Below, in pieces: positions 1 to 9,681 of a stretch of DNA of 64,000 bases; position 1 is the first letter of the stretch; each line of letters starts with the position of its first letter. The notes beneath the pieces are model-generated. The model was not told the origin of the DNA. It saw only the letters and a program-made list of their open reading frames with translations, and made no database searches. The DNA comes from Linnemannia schmuckeri (taxonomy: Eukaryota > Mortierellomycota > Mortierellomycetes > Mortierellales > Mortierellaceae): NCBI GenBank assembly GCA_029449235.1, contig JANATG010000007.1, positions 2,418,001-2,482,000 of the forward strand, given 5' to 3'. A program made the position numbers and the translations under genes.

Positions 1-737
1 TGCGTTTTTGCGGTGTTTTTTCCTTTTTTTTTTTTTTTTTTTGTGAAGCCATATTATTTTCATGCAAATGCAGTCATCGATCATATATTTAGCATTCTTG
101 TTCTCTTTCCACCCTATTACCCGCTTCTTTCCTTTTTTCGCATTCAGGCCTCTTTTTTTTTTTCTTTGTGTTGCAGGTCGATCGTCGGAATACAAAAAAA
201 ATAAAAATAAAAACATTGCATTGGCATCCAGTACCACCCCTATTCTTCCTATCATCACTTGTTTTTTCTTTGCAATCGCAGAGTTCCCACATGCGGTCAG
301 ATCTCTACCTTGTGGTTTGTTTTGTTTGCTTCGTTTTATTATCTCTGGGTGCTTTGTTTGTCTTTACGTAATATGAGAGATTTCCAATCATTTCGCCCAT
401 GTGGAATGAGGAATAGGCCCTTCTCTTTTTGTTATTTTTCTCGTTGGTTTTTTTTTTTTTTTTAATTTTTATAAAGACTGAAGGATTAAGACGGATCAAG
501 AAAAAGAACACTAATGGACGGCCGTGTATACATTTGCGCATGATGCTGCGATAGGGTAGATGCACCATGAGGTAACGAGAAAAGAGGAGAGACAGAACCA
601 ACGAAGACAAGGAAACAAACAAGCAAAGAGGATAGAAGGATACTCACAAACCACTCCTCCTTCACACAAATCTTCCTCACACTCCCTTTCTCCTTCTATC
701 TCGTTCTCTACTTCCTGCACCCTCCCCTCCTCGACAA
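1..737. other. Intergenic, T-rich, no gene seen
   Basis: No convincing coding region on either strand. It contains a 19-base T run at 24-42 and other A/T runs. The short ORFs are low-complexity Phe/Ser/Lys readings of these runs. The right part is probably the 3' untranslated region of the minus-strand gene that ends at 740. Confidence 0.6.
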
Positions 738-3374
738 CTACTGCCCATCCTCACGGCGATACTTGGCAAGCAAGAGATCATAATTTTGTTCCACCAACTG
801 ATGTCGATCTTGCAAATCCTTCAACGTATGGGTAAGGAAACGGATTTGCTTTTGGGCTTGGAGAAGGAGGGTTTGTTCAGTGGCCAGTTTATGGGCAAGA
901 GAGGAAGTTTCGGAGGACGCGTAACGGGTAAGTCGCTTTTGGGCGCTCTCTTCGAGAGATGTTGGTGATGGGGATTTGGACATTGATCGGGAGCGGGAGC
1001 GGGGGAAAGATCTGGAGGACGTGAGAGAGTGGTGGATAGGTTGGGGAGGTGGGGAAGGTGTTCCGAGGGAGGAAGGGAAGGAGTATGAGAGGGAGGCAGT
1101 TGTAGATGTGGTTGTGTTTGAGAGGGGGACAATTGTCTTCGTCCGCGTGGATGAGGGCATTGCAGAGGGAAATGGTTGTGGTGGCGCGACAGACATGTGA
1201 GCCTTAGTTGAATGAACGTTGAGTGCTATGGGATCGTGGTGGTGCTGCTGTGCGGATGCATGGTTATGATGATTGTGACTGTGACTGGGATGTTTAGTAC
1301 CGGCGATAGTACAAGGGGATGATGTGATGGACAGCGAAGACGAAGAAGGACGAGGATGAGAATCAACGACATGTTCTCGAGATGGCGCTGTCGATGAAGG
1401 TGGGACTGCAAAATGTGATGGTGGGGGTGGAGGGGGCGAGGATGAAGGACCATTGACGGTGTCGGTCCCTGTCAAAGAGCCATTGGTGATTTCGAGGCGA
1501 TGATCAGTCATGGAGCATTCGTCTTCAAAGTGATGCTGATACTGTTGCCGGTGATAAGGGTCCATTCCGTTGCCGCCACCAGGGTGATGAGGAGGGAAGG
1601 GATATCGACCAAAGTACCCAGCATGACTATAACTTCGTCCGCGTCCTCGCCCACCACGCTTATGTCCTCTACCTCGCCCACCGCGTCCAAAGGATGCTCG
1701 ATCACGGTGAAACCAGCTACTCTCTTCTTCGCCATCGCCATGATTAGGATGGAAGACTTGTCGGGTGTGGGTGTGAAACCCACCTGAGTAATGATACTTG
1801 ATCCCGCGGTAGGAGGTCCATGGTTGCGGCTGGTATGGGTGATTGTTTTGGTGGTGGTGATGGTGATGATAGTTGTATGGATGGTTGTTGTTTGAGAGGG
1901 TATCTTGCTGTTGTGGACGATACTGATGGTGATATGGCTGTTGGCGAGGGTGAGAATGATGCTGAGTGGGAGGGAAGCGCTGGGAGCCATAAGGTGGATG
2001 ACGGTGGGGGTGATCATGGTTGCCACTGCTATTGTCAGACCAGAGATGGAAGGAGGGACCTTGGCCATCATCATTCTCTGTACCACCATGATTATTGTTA
2101 ACATTCGGAGGAAGAGAAAGAGGAGGTGTAGGTGGTACCTGGTCATGATATTGTGGATGGTCGCGTCTTGGTCGCTTATTTGTCAACATACCATCAATCT
2201 TGGCATGAACCATCTGCTGATTCACCTCGTCGTCGTCGTCATCTTCGAGATCGTCATAGTGGTCTGGCAAGAGCGGCGAGGGCCTCTTCTTGATACTACC
2301 GAATCTTTCGTACCGATGGTTCGATCCTATTTCTTGTCGCTCTTTGCCAGGAAAGTTAATCAGATCCTTGTTGTTGGACTTGTCGGCCTCTTCATTGAGG
2401 AATTTGCGCAGATCGAATCCAGAGATTCCCCGATCGTTCTTATCATTTGGACAAAGCACATCAGTATGTTCATCGCCACAGTCATTGGAGGAACGTATGG
2501 TCATCTCATGACGTGGGTTGGGACTATATGACCGCTGTCGCATTAGTTCGAAAGAGGGAGTTCTGGAGGGTAACCAGATCGGACTATAGGACTTTAACCC
2601 GAACTCCTTGAACGGGTCTTCACCACCGTCAGTTGATGAAGTCATTTCGGGTTCTTGGGTTTGGTTTTGACTTTTTGTATGAAGAGGCAAAGATGATGGT
2701 GAAGGAAGGGGCAGAGATGAAGAATGGGTCCGTTGAGGCTGGGGTTGACGGCGACGACGGTGGTGGAGATCTGGATCTGGGTCTGCTTCGTCTGTCATGG
2801 AGGCGACATCGCCACTCAGGTCGCAGTCGTAGCCGGGAGAGAGACTGATGTTGCTGCTGCTGCTACTACCGTTGTTGCTGTTGGCGCTGTTGGCACCGAT
2901 GGTACTGGCCACCTTTTGAGTGACCTTTGGTGAAATTGACAAGTTCGCAGTGGAGGTTGATGCTACTACTGGTGGCGGAGCGGGTACTGCAAAGGTTGAG
3001 GGTGTAAATACAGATGGCGTGTCTGGAGTAGCTGGAGTCGACATGGGAAGAGGCGAGGGTGCAGAAGGCAAGACTGCCTGAATCTTGGACACTTGAGTCT
3101 TGGCTGGATCTGCTTGCGTTGGAGACGTGGGAGGAGAGATGGAAGTAGTGGTAGCGGCAGAGATTTTGGAATGGAGGCTCTTGAAGTTGAGTTGGATGAT
3201 GGGTTTGGTGTAGTTGCACGAGGATGTGATGCGGATCTTTTTCCCGGCAGGAGGGGTCGGGGAGTTTTTGTTGTCGCTGGTTGATGTAGCCGGCAGACTG
3301 ACGATGGAGGGTGGTGAGGAAGACGTGAAGGTTGAGATGGGTATTGTTTTGGTTGTTTGGGTCGGAAGTGACAT
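738..3374 (-). CDS. Disordered RGG/His-rich protein with C-terminal coiled coil
   Basis: Single-exon ORF of 878 aa. I chose the ATG at 3374 (MSLPTQ...); the frame stays open upstream to 3491, but that extension is a hydrophobic reading of leader sequence. Most of the protein is low-complexity Ser/Pro/Thr. There is a His/Gln/Tyr-rich stretch with a hexahistidine run near residues 496-508, and an RG/RGG-rich block near residues 558-580 (FGRGGRGRG, then KRGGRGRGR). The last 70 or so residues, from about 805, are charged and Leu-rich with heptad spacing and are likely a coiled coil. RGG boxes are known to bind RNA and promote condensates, so an RNA-associated scaffold is possible, but I recognise no folded domain and no named family. 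The stop is TAG at 738-740. Confidence 0.72.
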   Translation of the reverse strand: MSLPTQTTKTIPISTFTSSSPPSIVSLPATSTSDNKNSPTPPAGKKIRITSSCNYTKPIIQLNFKSLHSKISAATTTSISPPTSPTQADPAKTQVSKIQAVLPSAPSPLPMSTPATPDTPSVFTPSTFAVPAPPPVVASTSTANLSISPKVTQKVASTIGANSANSNNGSSSSSNISLSPGYDCDLSGDVASMTDEADPDPDLHHRRRRQPQPQRTHSSSLPLPSPSSLPLHTKSQNQTQEPEMTSSTDGGEDPFKEFGLKSYSPIWLPSRTPSFELMRQRSYSPNPRHEMTIRSSNDCGDEHTDVLCPNDKNDRGISGFDLRKFLNEEADKSNNKDLINFPGKERQEIGSNHRYERFGSIKKRPSPLLPDHYDDLEDDDDDEVNQQMVHAKIDGMLTNKRPRRDHPQYHDQVPPTPPLSLPPNVNNNHGGTENDDGQGPSFHLWSDNSSGNHDHPHRHPPYGSQRFPPTQHHSHPRQQPYHHQYRPQQQDTLSNNNHPYNYHHHHHHQNNHPYQPQPWTSYRGIKYHYSGGFHTHTRQVFHPNHGDGEEESSWFHRDRASFGRGGRGRGHKRGGRGRGRSYSHAGYFGRYPFPPHHPGGGNGMDPYHRQQYQHHFEDECSMTDHRLEITNGSLTGTDTVNGPSSSPPPPPPSHFAVPPSSTAPSREHVVDSHPRPSSSSLSITSSPCTIAGTKHPSHSHNHHNHASAQQHHHDPIALNVHSTKAHMSVAPPQPFPSAMPSSTRTKTIVPLSNTTTSTTASLSYSFPSSLGTPSPPPQPIHHSLTSSRSFPRSRSRSMSKSPSPTSLEESAQKRLTRYASSETSSLAHKLATEQTLLLQAQKQIRFLTHTLKDLQDRHQLVEQNYDLLLAKYRREDGQ

Positions 3375-4190
3375 TTTTCTGTATGCTTTTGAGCTGCTTG
3401 ATTTTGTGAAGTGAGTAAGATGGATGAAAATGGAGAGGAGTGGAGTGGAATGGAGGAAAAGAGAGAAAAAGAAAAATGAAAGAGGAGTCAAGGCAAAGTC
3501 GAATGCGGAGTGGGGCCAAAAAAAAGTCTACTCTATGAACTTTATCCTGCTTGCGTATAACCAGAAAAAGGGCGTATTTTTTGGAAAGCATATAGGATTA
3601 GAACACAAGACCGTTTAGGTCCATTTATGAGTTGATCAATGATCAGTAGCAGCAACGCGCTCGTAGTCGCGAACACGCGACACACATTCAAAATGATCAA
3701 ATTTTGTTTGATTCGCGTTTTTTGACGCGCCTTAGAGAAAATTGGTCACCGGAAGTAATTTGTTGATGTTATCTGATTGTCAGTGATTGGTCGCCGACCT
3801 CTTCCTTCAGATCATCGATATTATAAGTTATTTTATAGGGCAGTTTTTTTCATCCCCGGTAACGAGTGGTCAGTTGAGAGGCTTTCATACATCCTATTTT
3901 TTCTGTGAGTAGTGATGGTAATGATAGAGATGCCGGGGAAATTAACAGCGAAGAGATTGGACAAATATCAACGTAGGTAATGGACGAACAAGAAGGAGAA
4001 AAGCAAATACAAAGCAAATTACAATGAATGACAAAGGATGGTACCATCGTATAAAGACCAGGCCTTCACCCTCGCAATTCTAGTTCCTCATCTCCTTCAT
4101 CACAAGTCCTTCGCTCCCTCGCGCCCACCCTCATCCACGCAAGCCACCACCCACCCATCTACTCACCTGTCACTTGCACATTCACCCAAC
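3375..4190. promoter_or_regulatory. Divergent intergenic region between the RGG gene and the secreted-protein gene
   Basis: About 0.8 kb between two divergently transcribed genes, so it should hold both promoters. On the plus strand a TATAAAG lies at 4050-4056, followed by a C/T-rich leader up to the ATG at 4191. The middle contains several CG-rich words (acgcgct, tcgcgaacacgcgac around 3654-3680) that could be binding sites; this is unproven. No ORF of note. Confidence 0.5.
4050..4056 (+). promoter_or_regulatory. TATA box of the secreted-protein gene
   Basis: TATAAAG about 135 bases before the chosen ATG at 4191, followed by a pyrimidine-rich stretch. The spacing fits transcription starting near 4080 with a leader of about 110 bases. 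Confidence 0.5.
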
Positions 4191-5168
4191 ATGACCGCAA
4201 TCGTCATCAAGATCGCCTCGGCCATCGCCATTTTTGCGTGTGCTATCCAAGCCGCCCCCCTCTTCTCTCATCGGTGTTCGGGTGCCGCCTGCCACCAAGC
4301 CGCCTCTGCCGGGTCCGTCAGCGCCGGATCTGTCACCAACATCGTCCCTGAGACCAATGTCATCCCTGTGACTCGTCTCCAGCCCGTTGTCAAGGTCCAC
4401 ACGGCCGTCGTCCAGTCTGACTGCGATCAATCCAACCTTCTTGGCATGGACATGGGTTCCCCTTTCTATGGTCGTCAGGGCATGATGCTCCCCTCGGACC
4501 AGCTTGACCGCGGCGGTGACTTGATGTTCCGTTACCGCATGAGCCGCTTCGCACACGGACCCTCGACCATCAACGCCGCAATGGTCAACCCCTTGATGAA
4601 GCGCCGCCTTCAAAAGCCTTCTCTCTCCACCGAGATGGTGATGCGCCCCAACTGCGTTCCCAGCGCAACCGACAACTGTGTCCAAACCATCCCCGCTTCC
4701 ACCACCGACATGGGCTCAACCGTCACAGCGGTCCCCGAGGACGTCGTCCTCCCTTCGACCGTCTACCAGGGCAAGGTCAAGGCCGGCCCCGCAGACGTCT
4801 ACGCCGCCGAGGCGACCCACCAATCCCTTCCCGGCCAACGTGTGAACCTGGGATCCGACACCATGATCCAACCCGTCACCAAGGTCTTCCCCTCGACCAC
4901 TTACCAGCCTTCGGTTGATCAGAAGGCGACCATGGTCGAGGCTGCCCCCGCAATTGATCAGAGTTTGGGTCGTTCGTCGGTCAGCTTGGGAAGCTCAGTT
5001 TATATCCGTCCCATTACCACGGTTGAGCCTTTGACCATCTTCCGGCCCAAGATTCAGAGCTTGCCGTTCATCATCCACAGCGAGACTGCTTGTGACTCGG
5101 ATGCCTCCCGGCAGCAGCCGCAGCAGCCGATCCAGCAGATGCAGGCGATGCAGGGCTCGTGCATTTGA
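4191..5168 (+). CDS. Small secreted protein with four V-x-P repeats
   Basis: 325 aa from the ATG at 4191. The frame is open further upstream from 4038, but the 4191 start gives a textbook signal peptide (MTAIVIKIASAIAIFACAIQA, cleavage probably before APLF). The mature part has about eight cysteines, including RCSGAAC near its start and a terminal GSCI. It has roughly four degenerate repeats built on a pattern like V-x-x-V-x-P-x-T-x-x-x-P (examples: NVIPVTRLQP, KVFPSTTYQP, TVEPLTIFRP). The C-terminus is Gln-rich. Codon use is strongly biased to C at third positions, unlike the neighbouring F-box family genes, which suggests high expression. I do not recognise the family. An extracellular, wall-associated or effector-like role is inference. 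Confidence 0.8.
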   Translation: MTAIVIKIASAIAIFACAIQAAPLFSHRCSGAACHQAASAGSVSAGSVTNIVPETNVIPVTRLQPVVKVHTAVVQSDCDQSNLLGMDMGSPFYGRQGMMLPSDQLDRGGDLMFRYRMSRFAHGPSTINAAMVNPLMKRRLQKPSLSTEMVMRPNCVPSATDNCVQTIPASTTDMGSTVTAVPEDVVLPSTVYQGKVKAGPADVYAAEATHQSLPGQRVNLGSDTMIQPVTKVFPSTTYQPSVDQKATMVEAAPAIDQSLGRSSVSLGSSVYIRPITTVEPLTIFRPKIQSLPFIIHSETACDSDASRQQPQQPIQQMQAMQGSCI

Positions 5169-5508
5169 GAGGGTATGTGTAAGTTGCCTGAGAGATTGAA
5201 AAAGGATGGAGAGGAATCAGGTGTACTTCAGTCAAGATACTGATAGAAAACACAAGATGGTCTGTTTTTTCATTCCTTCCCTTCCTCCCATCCTCGCCTC
5301 TTCACTTCGTTCTTCCTTCTCTTTCTCTTTTCTTTCTTTCAAAACATGAGTGCTAGCGAGACCTTTTTTTGTTCACAGTCAGAAAAAACGCTTCAGCCAA
5401 AAGCCAAATAAAAAAACGCAACATCAAAATCAACAATTTCAATTCGAATTCGTATGTATCGTTTAGTTTCTTTTTTTTATTTCACTTCCGCTCGAAGACC
5501 TCCTACCT
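5169..5508. other. Convergent 3' region
   Basis: Short A/T- and C/T-rich region between the 3' ends of two convergent genes. It contains AATAAA at about 5406-5411 (plus strand), a plausible polyadenylation signal. No gene seen. Confidence 0.45.
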
Positions 5509-8178
5509 TCAATGTCCAGGATTGCGTCCCAGAAAGACATACTCAAGCGTCGTATAACTCCAACACTGCATAATCTTTACCCCATAAGGTACAAAGAACT
5601 CTTCCTGCTCCTCCTCCCACGTCTCATCCTCACAGTCATGCTGATTCGTGTTCATATACTTCATCCCAACTTCGCCTTTTTGCTTCGCACTCATCGCTGA
5701 GATCTCAATCCGCAACGTCCTTGCTGCTTGTGACATCGTCGGCCTTTTCGCAAGCGTGTTCTCCTTGACCTTTATCAGCAAGCCCTTGAGGGTCGGGAAT
5801 GACCATGCTTCCATCTGGAGATGCTGGAGGTTTGGAGAGATGCTCTGTAGAAATTGTGAGAGATCCGTGTTGTCGAGCATCATCCATTTTCCGTGCAGGT
5901 TCAACTTTTTGAGTTTTGAGAGAATAATTCGCTGTGGGCCTATCATCGGTGTAGATAATGGTAGTGGCGATTGTGGTGAAGAATGAGACGGATCATTCGA
6001 AGTCGAGGCTTGACAGGAGGCAATCAAGTCCGCTTCTGAGAGATCGCGGGCGTGGACTTCTCGGCCTGTCGACCGAATATCCAGTGTCAACGCTTCCAAG
6101 GCCGGACATCCATGCAGCATCTTGAATTCGAATCGCAGCGCAAACTCACTCGTCAGAATCAACTCTGTCAAGACAGAAAGGTTCCAATCCCAGGACCAGT
6201 GGAGTCGTATAATGGACACTCCTGGATCCTCCTCCCCCTGGAGCGAATCGCTATGAATGCCATAGGACCGGTTGAGCTCCTCCAGTGGCGGAATAAAACC
6301 AACTCTTTGTCTCTCCTGATCCGTCGATCTGCCAATCGACAATTCCAGACTTGTGAGCTTTGATGTCGAAGCGAGTGTAGCGGGGTGGAAGGTGAGGGCA
6401 GGCCATCCGCTCAATCTCAGAGTCTGAAGGCGAGAAAGATCAGCAGGCTGGCAGGGCACAATGTCCTGGCAGCTGTATTCCTTAGTGTAATCGGTCATCC
6501 GGAGGTGGATCAGGTTGGGACAGTAGGTCAGTAGAAGAGGGTCGACCACCAATCGATTCACGGCCATCTTCATCTCCAGATGTGTCAATGTTGGAAGATC
6601 GACCCAGCCTCGACCGATATTTAGATAGAGTTGATCGATTGTATGATCCTGGTATGGTGTTGAGACTGTGAGTTGCCGGAGGGTCTGGCTGAAAGCAAAG
6701 GCAAGGCTGTCAATGGCACTGCTGTATTGAACAGTGTAGCTTGTGATGTTGTTGGTGAACGGACTAAGTAGGAGTGTAAAGTCGACCTGCTCAAGCGGAA
6801 CAAGTCCATATGGTTGACGCGTTCCGGGTGCGCACAATAATCCCCGTCCATTGTGAATGTTACCACCCGTAATAGTCCTGCCAAAACTCTCCTTCCTATC
6901 GCGTCTCTCCTGAACCGCCCAGTCGAAAACATCCTGTTGAGATGTCGCAATCTCGAGGTATTTCAGACCGCGGCATTGCTCAAGCAAGGACCGGCCGTCC
7001 AACAAGGTCTCGATCCATGTCTCCGGCAGTTCCCGACCATTGATTCTCTGAACGTTCATCAGATCTGTTGAACCAGGATTCGCCCAGACCCTTGGCCAAT
7101 TGTCCTGTCCGAGATGAGTTGGTCGTACAAGGGGAGGCAGGATGCGGTAGATCTCCATGTGCAGACCGTTGACGAAGGCCTGATCAGACCAGTGTCTGTG
7201 ACCATCAAAGCAAACGACAGCCTTGAGCCGACCAGGGAAGAGTCGGGCATGCTCTTGAACAAACCGAACCACATCCTGCTGTATCGTCTTTTCCAGCTGC
7301 TCGGTTGCCCCATTCTCGCCATCCTCTCCGCCGTCGTTGAACTCGTCCTCATAGATTTCTCGCAGCAAGAAATGGACTTTCTCTAGGTTTTTTAGTCGGT
7401 GAACAACGTCGATGTAGTGCTTGATGTTGTATACACGGTGGATGGTCAACGACTGCAGCTGCTCGAGGATAAAAAAGCCCAATGACCAAGGGACCTCGTG
7501 GTGGAGAATGGTGTGATAGTAAAAGTGGACGCGGCTGGGATTGGATTTCCACTTGTTGTTGAAAGCGGGTCCGAAGGGACGAGCATTGTAGAGCCGATTG
7601 AATTCGTTAGTGTTGGTGTACTCCTGCTGGGCGTGACTGAGGGATGTATCGATCTTGTGTGCGAGACGACAGTCCACTTCGGCGTACCATGGCCTCATGT
7701 CAAGGTGGCGGATATGTGCGAGATAGTCCAGTGCCGAGTAATAGCTGTTACTGGCGGTAGCGCTGGTAAGGGTATCGACGGTATTTTTTGAGCTTGTTTT
7801 CATAGTAAAGGGCGCAAAGGCAAGCGAGAAGGCAGTAGAGAGACTGTTTCTGTTATTTTTCACGCTCTGCTTCGTCGTCGTAGAGGGCGCAAGAGCAAGA
7901 GAGAGGGCGGTGGGGAGACTGGTAGGAGGGAGACGATTTAGCAGCATGCGAACAAGCAACTTGCCGCTCGAGATCTCCTTTGCGATTCCCATCTGTCGTG
8001 ACCTGGTTGAATGGAAGTCCTTACGGAAGGGATCGCAGTAGAGGTAAGGGAGGACGGTGGAGGAAAGGTACTTGTTGGTGCGAAGGAGTGATGCGAGGGA
8101 GGGGAAGTCGTTGTCATTGTCAAGGATCTGGAGGATGATCTGGAGGCATTCCAGGGGTAGTCGTGAGAGATGATCCAT
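5509..8178 (-). CDS. F-box-like/leucine-rich family protein, copy 1
   Basis: Intact intronless ORF, 889 aa, ATG at 8178. Residues 1-48 fit an F-box-like motif (LPLECLQIILQIL, then LLRTNKYLSSTVLPYLYCDPF). A variable low-complexity linker follows, then DYLAHIRHLDM near residue 151. Further family motifs follow in order: WSLGFFILEQLQSLTI, LFPGRLKAV, QRINGRELPE, DSLAFAFSQTLRQLTV, GRGWVDLPTLTHL, YSCQDIVPCQPADLSRLQTL, GWPALTFHPATL and PPLEELNRSYGI. The signature WDWNLSVLTELILTSEFALR is at about residues 657-680. The linker holds a tandem duplication (see findings). An F-box would make it an SCF ubiquitin-ligase substrate receptor; the rest looks like irregular leucine-rich repeats. The function is inferred from the N-terminus only. 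Confidence 0.88.
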   Translation of the reverse strand: MDHLSRLPLECLQIILQILDNDNDFPSLASLLRTNKYLSSTVLPYLYCDPFRKDFHSTRSRQMGIAKEISSGKLLVRMLLNRLPPTSLPTALSLALAPSTTTKQSVKNNRNSLSTAFSLAFAPFTMKTSSKNTVDTLTSATASNSYYSALDYLAHIRHLDMRPWYAEVDCRLAHKIDTSLSHAQQEYTNTNEFNRLYNARPFGPAFNNKWKSNPSRVHFYYHTILHHEVPWSLGFFILEQLQSLTIHRVYNIKHYIDVVHRLKNLEKVHFLLREIYEDEFNDGGEDGENGATEQLEKTIQQDVVRFVQEHARLFPGRLKAVVCFDGHRHWSDQAFVNGLHMEIYRILPPLVRPTHLGQDNWPRVWANPGSTDLMNVQRINGRELPETWIETLLDGRSLLEQCRGLKYLEIATSQQDVFDWAVQERRDRKESFGRTITGGNIHNGRGLLCAPGTRQPYGLVPLEQVDFTLLLSPFTNNITSYTVQYSSAIDSLAFAFSQTLRQLTVSTPYQDHTIDQLYLNIGRGWVDLPTLTHLEMKMAVNRLVVDPLLLTYCPNLIHLRMTDYTKEYSCQDIVPCQPADLSRLQTLRLSGWPALTFHPATLASTSKLTSLELSIGRSTDQERQRVGFIPPLEELNRSYGIHSDSLQGEEDPGVSIIRLHWSWDWNLSVLTELILTSEFALRFEFKMLHGCPALEALTLDIRSTGREVHARDLSEADLIASCQASTSNDPSHSSPQSPLPLSTPMIGPQRIILSKLKKLNLHGKWMMLDNTDLSQFLQSISPNLQHLQMEAWSFPTLKGLLIKVKENTLAKRPTMSQAARTLRIEISAMSAKQKGEVGMKYMNTNQHDCEDETWEEEQEEFFVPYGVKIMQCWSYTTLEYVFLGRNPGH

Positions 8179-8787
8179 TGTGTGGATTTGAGTGAAGCTG
8201 TTGTTATTGTTGTTGCTGAAGAGAGAGAGAGGGAGGAAGGGAAGACAATTAGAAAATGGAAAAGGATGCTGTTGAGATTAAAACGATCGATTCGTAATTA
8301 ATCTGTTGTTGTTGTCTCCTCTCTTAACCGCTCTTAGCCCCGGGAAAGTGAATTGGGCTGGGAGGTTCTTATGCTGACTTCAAATTATTGTCACTGTGTC
8401 ACTCCGGGGAAGGAAGCAACGGGAGAAAGGGCTCATGCACTCCTAACTGACTAACTATATAATACCCAACGACAGGTGGGGATGGGCGAGACGGACGGCA
8501 GGGACCGTTGGCCGCTTTACTCTAGAAAAGAAGAGTATACTTGGGGACGAAAAAAGGACAAAACACCAACAAGATGAAGGATGATCCTTCCTATCGCAGT
8601 TCCATGAAGTGTACTTGTTATTTGTGTTGTTTGCCATTCATTTTTTGTTGCCTGATCGGCGACTTCGTGGGCTGAGGGTGTGGTAAACTAAGGTTTCATT
8701 AATTTTTTTGTCTGAACAAAAAAGATACCCACGACTGTTGGGCACAATAGTAGATCATGTCATCGGGGCGCCAGGGATACGACTGCA

Positions 8788-8821
<34 letters not shown>

Positions 8822-8901
8822 TAGAAGGTGCCCACCTCTGCTTCCTTGGTCTGCCTCCTCAGGTCGTAAGTTAAGTCGATGTGACCAAACTGATCCACAA
8901 T
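8179..8901. other. Intergenic region with 30-base T run
   Basis: Upstream region of copy 1 (minus strand) and downstream side of a decayed relic. A pure T30 run lies at 8791-8820. No gene supported. Confidence 0.5.
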
Positions 8902-9210
8902 CTAAGACCAATTAGCTACCAACCAATCAATTTTCAGTGGCGCACTGGCACTGGCACACTCTACCTTGCTTATCCATCTTTTCATTACTTCCTCGTTAGT
9001 GTCTATACTGTCGCCGTGGATGTGCTTGTCACCCTTGTAAAAATACGCCTCGGATATGGCCCGGGATATTTCCAGGAACTTTAACAGACTGGCTACAATA
9101 GACGGTCGATGGAGTGACATGCGGATAAAGGTCGTGCCATAGTCGAAGCCAAAAAGGTCTTTGCAGAGAAGCGGAAGTACGATGGAAGCGAGGAATTTAT
9201 TGTAATGAAA
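8902..9210 (-). pseudogene. Decayed N-terminal fragment of the F-box family
   Basis: A minus-strand frame contains HYNKFLASIVLPLLCKDLFG, followed by an RMSLHRPSIVASLLKFLEIS-like stretch. These align in order with the region after the F-box motif in copy 3 (LQTNKYLASVTLPYLYSNPY, then LARMLLSRPAVINTLPDILA). The F-box start (MDPLSxLPxECL) and everything after about residue 120 are missing, and the flanks are A/T-rich. This is a heavily diverged relic. No family start codon is present. Confidence 0.6.
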
Positions 9211-9681
9211 AGGTTTTGCTGGGGAGTAGATGTCGTTTTCCAGAAAAAATAAAGCGCAAGGCTGTATTGAAATGAGGTATAGACAAGTTTCATAAAAATT
9301 GCAATTGTAGACTTCATTAGACGGTGAACGATAGACAACCTTTATAAAAACCTTTGAAGGACTTAGAGATGACAACTGAAAAATACTAATAAAAAAAGGA
9401 ACAAAAGAAAGATAGTCGTACCGAACAACCATGAAAATAAACAAAGTAACATGGAAACCAAAGAAAGGGTTTATTTCATTAACAGGCCAGTTGCAATGAC
9501 ACTATTTGCCACCGGTGTTTGTCTGCTCTTGTCGCAGCTACACAGCGAAAGAGACTCATCAACAGTTGTACTTTGTTTGTTGGAACAAAAAAATAATCAA
9601 TCTTTTCGAAAACTACTCGTCACGCGTTGCGCCACAAGCATCAAACCCCTTATTATATACAAACCAGCTTGCACACATTTA
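9211..9681. other. AT-rich intergenic sequence
   Basis: A/T-rich sequence between the decayed fragment and the 3' end of copy 2. No coding region supported. Confidence 0.4.

Noticed and set aside
1508..2531. Long ORFs on both strands inside the RGG gene (for example 1905-2531 plus, 1508-2146 minus)
   Set aside because: They are readings of the same low-complexity repeats in other frames, with unnatural Met/Ile/Val-rich composition; the 878-aa frame explains the region.
4182..4685. Minus-strand ORF of 167 aa opposite the secreted-protein gene
   Set aside because: It comes from the strong third-position C bias of the plus-strand gene. It has no signal, motif or leader.
8699..8911. SINE or pol III gene next to the T30 run at 8791
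   Set aside because: No A box/B box pair, no target duplication and no second copy that I can see in the window.
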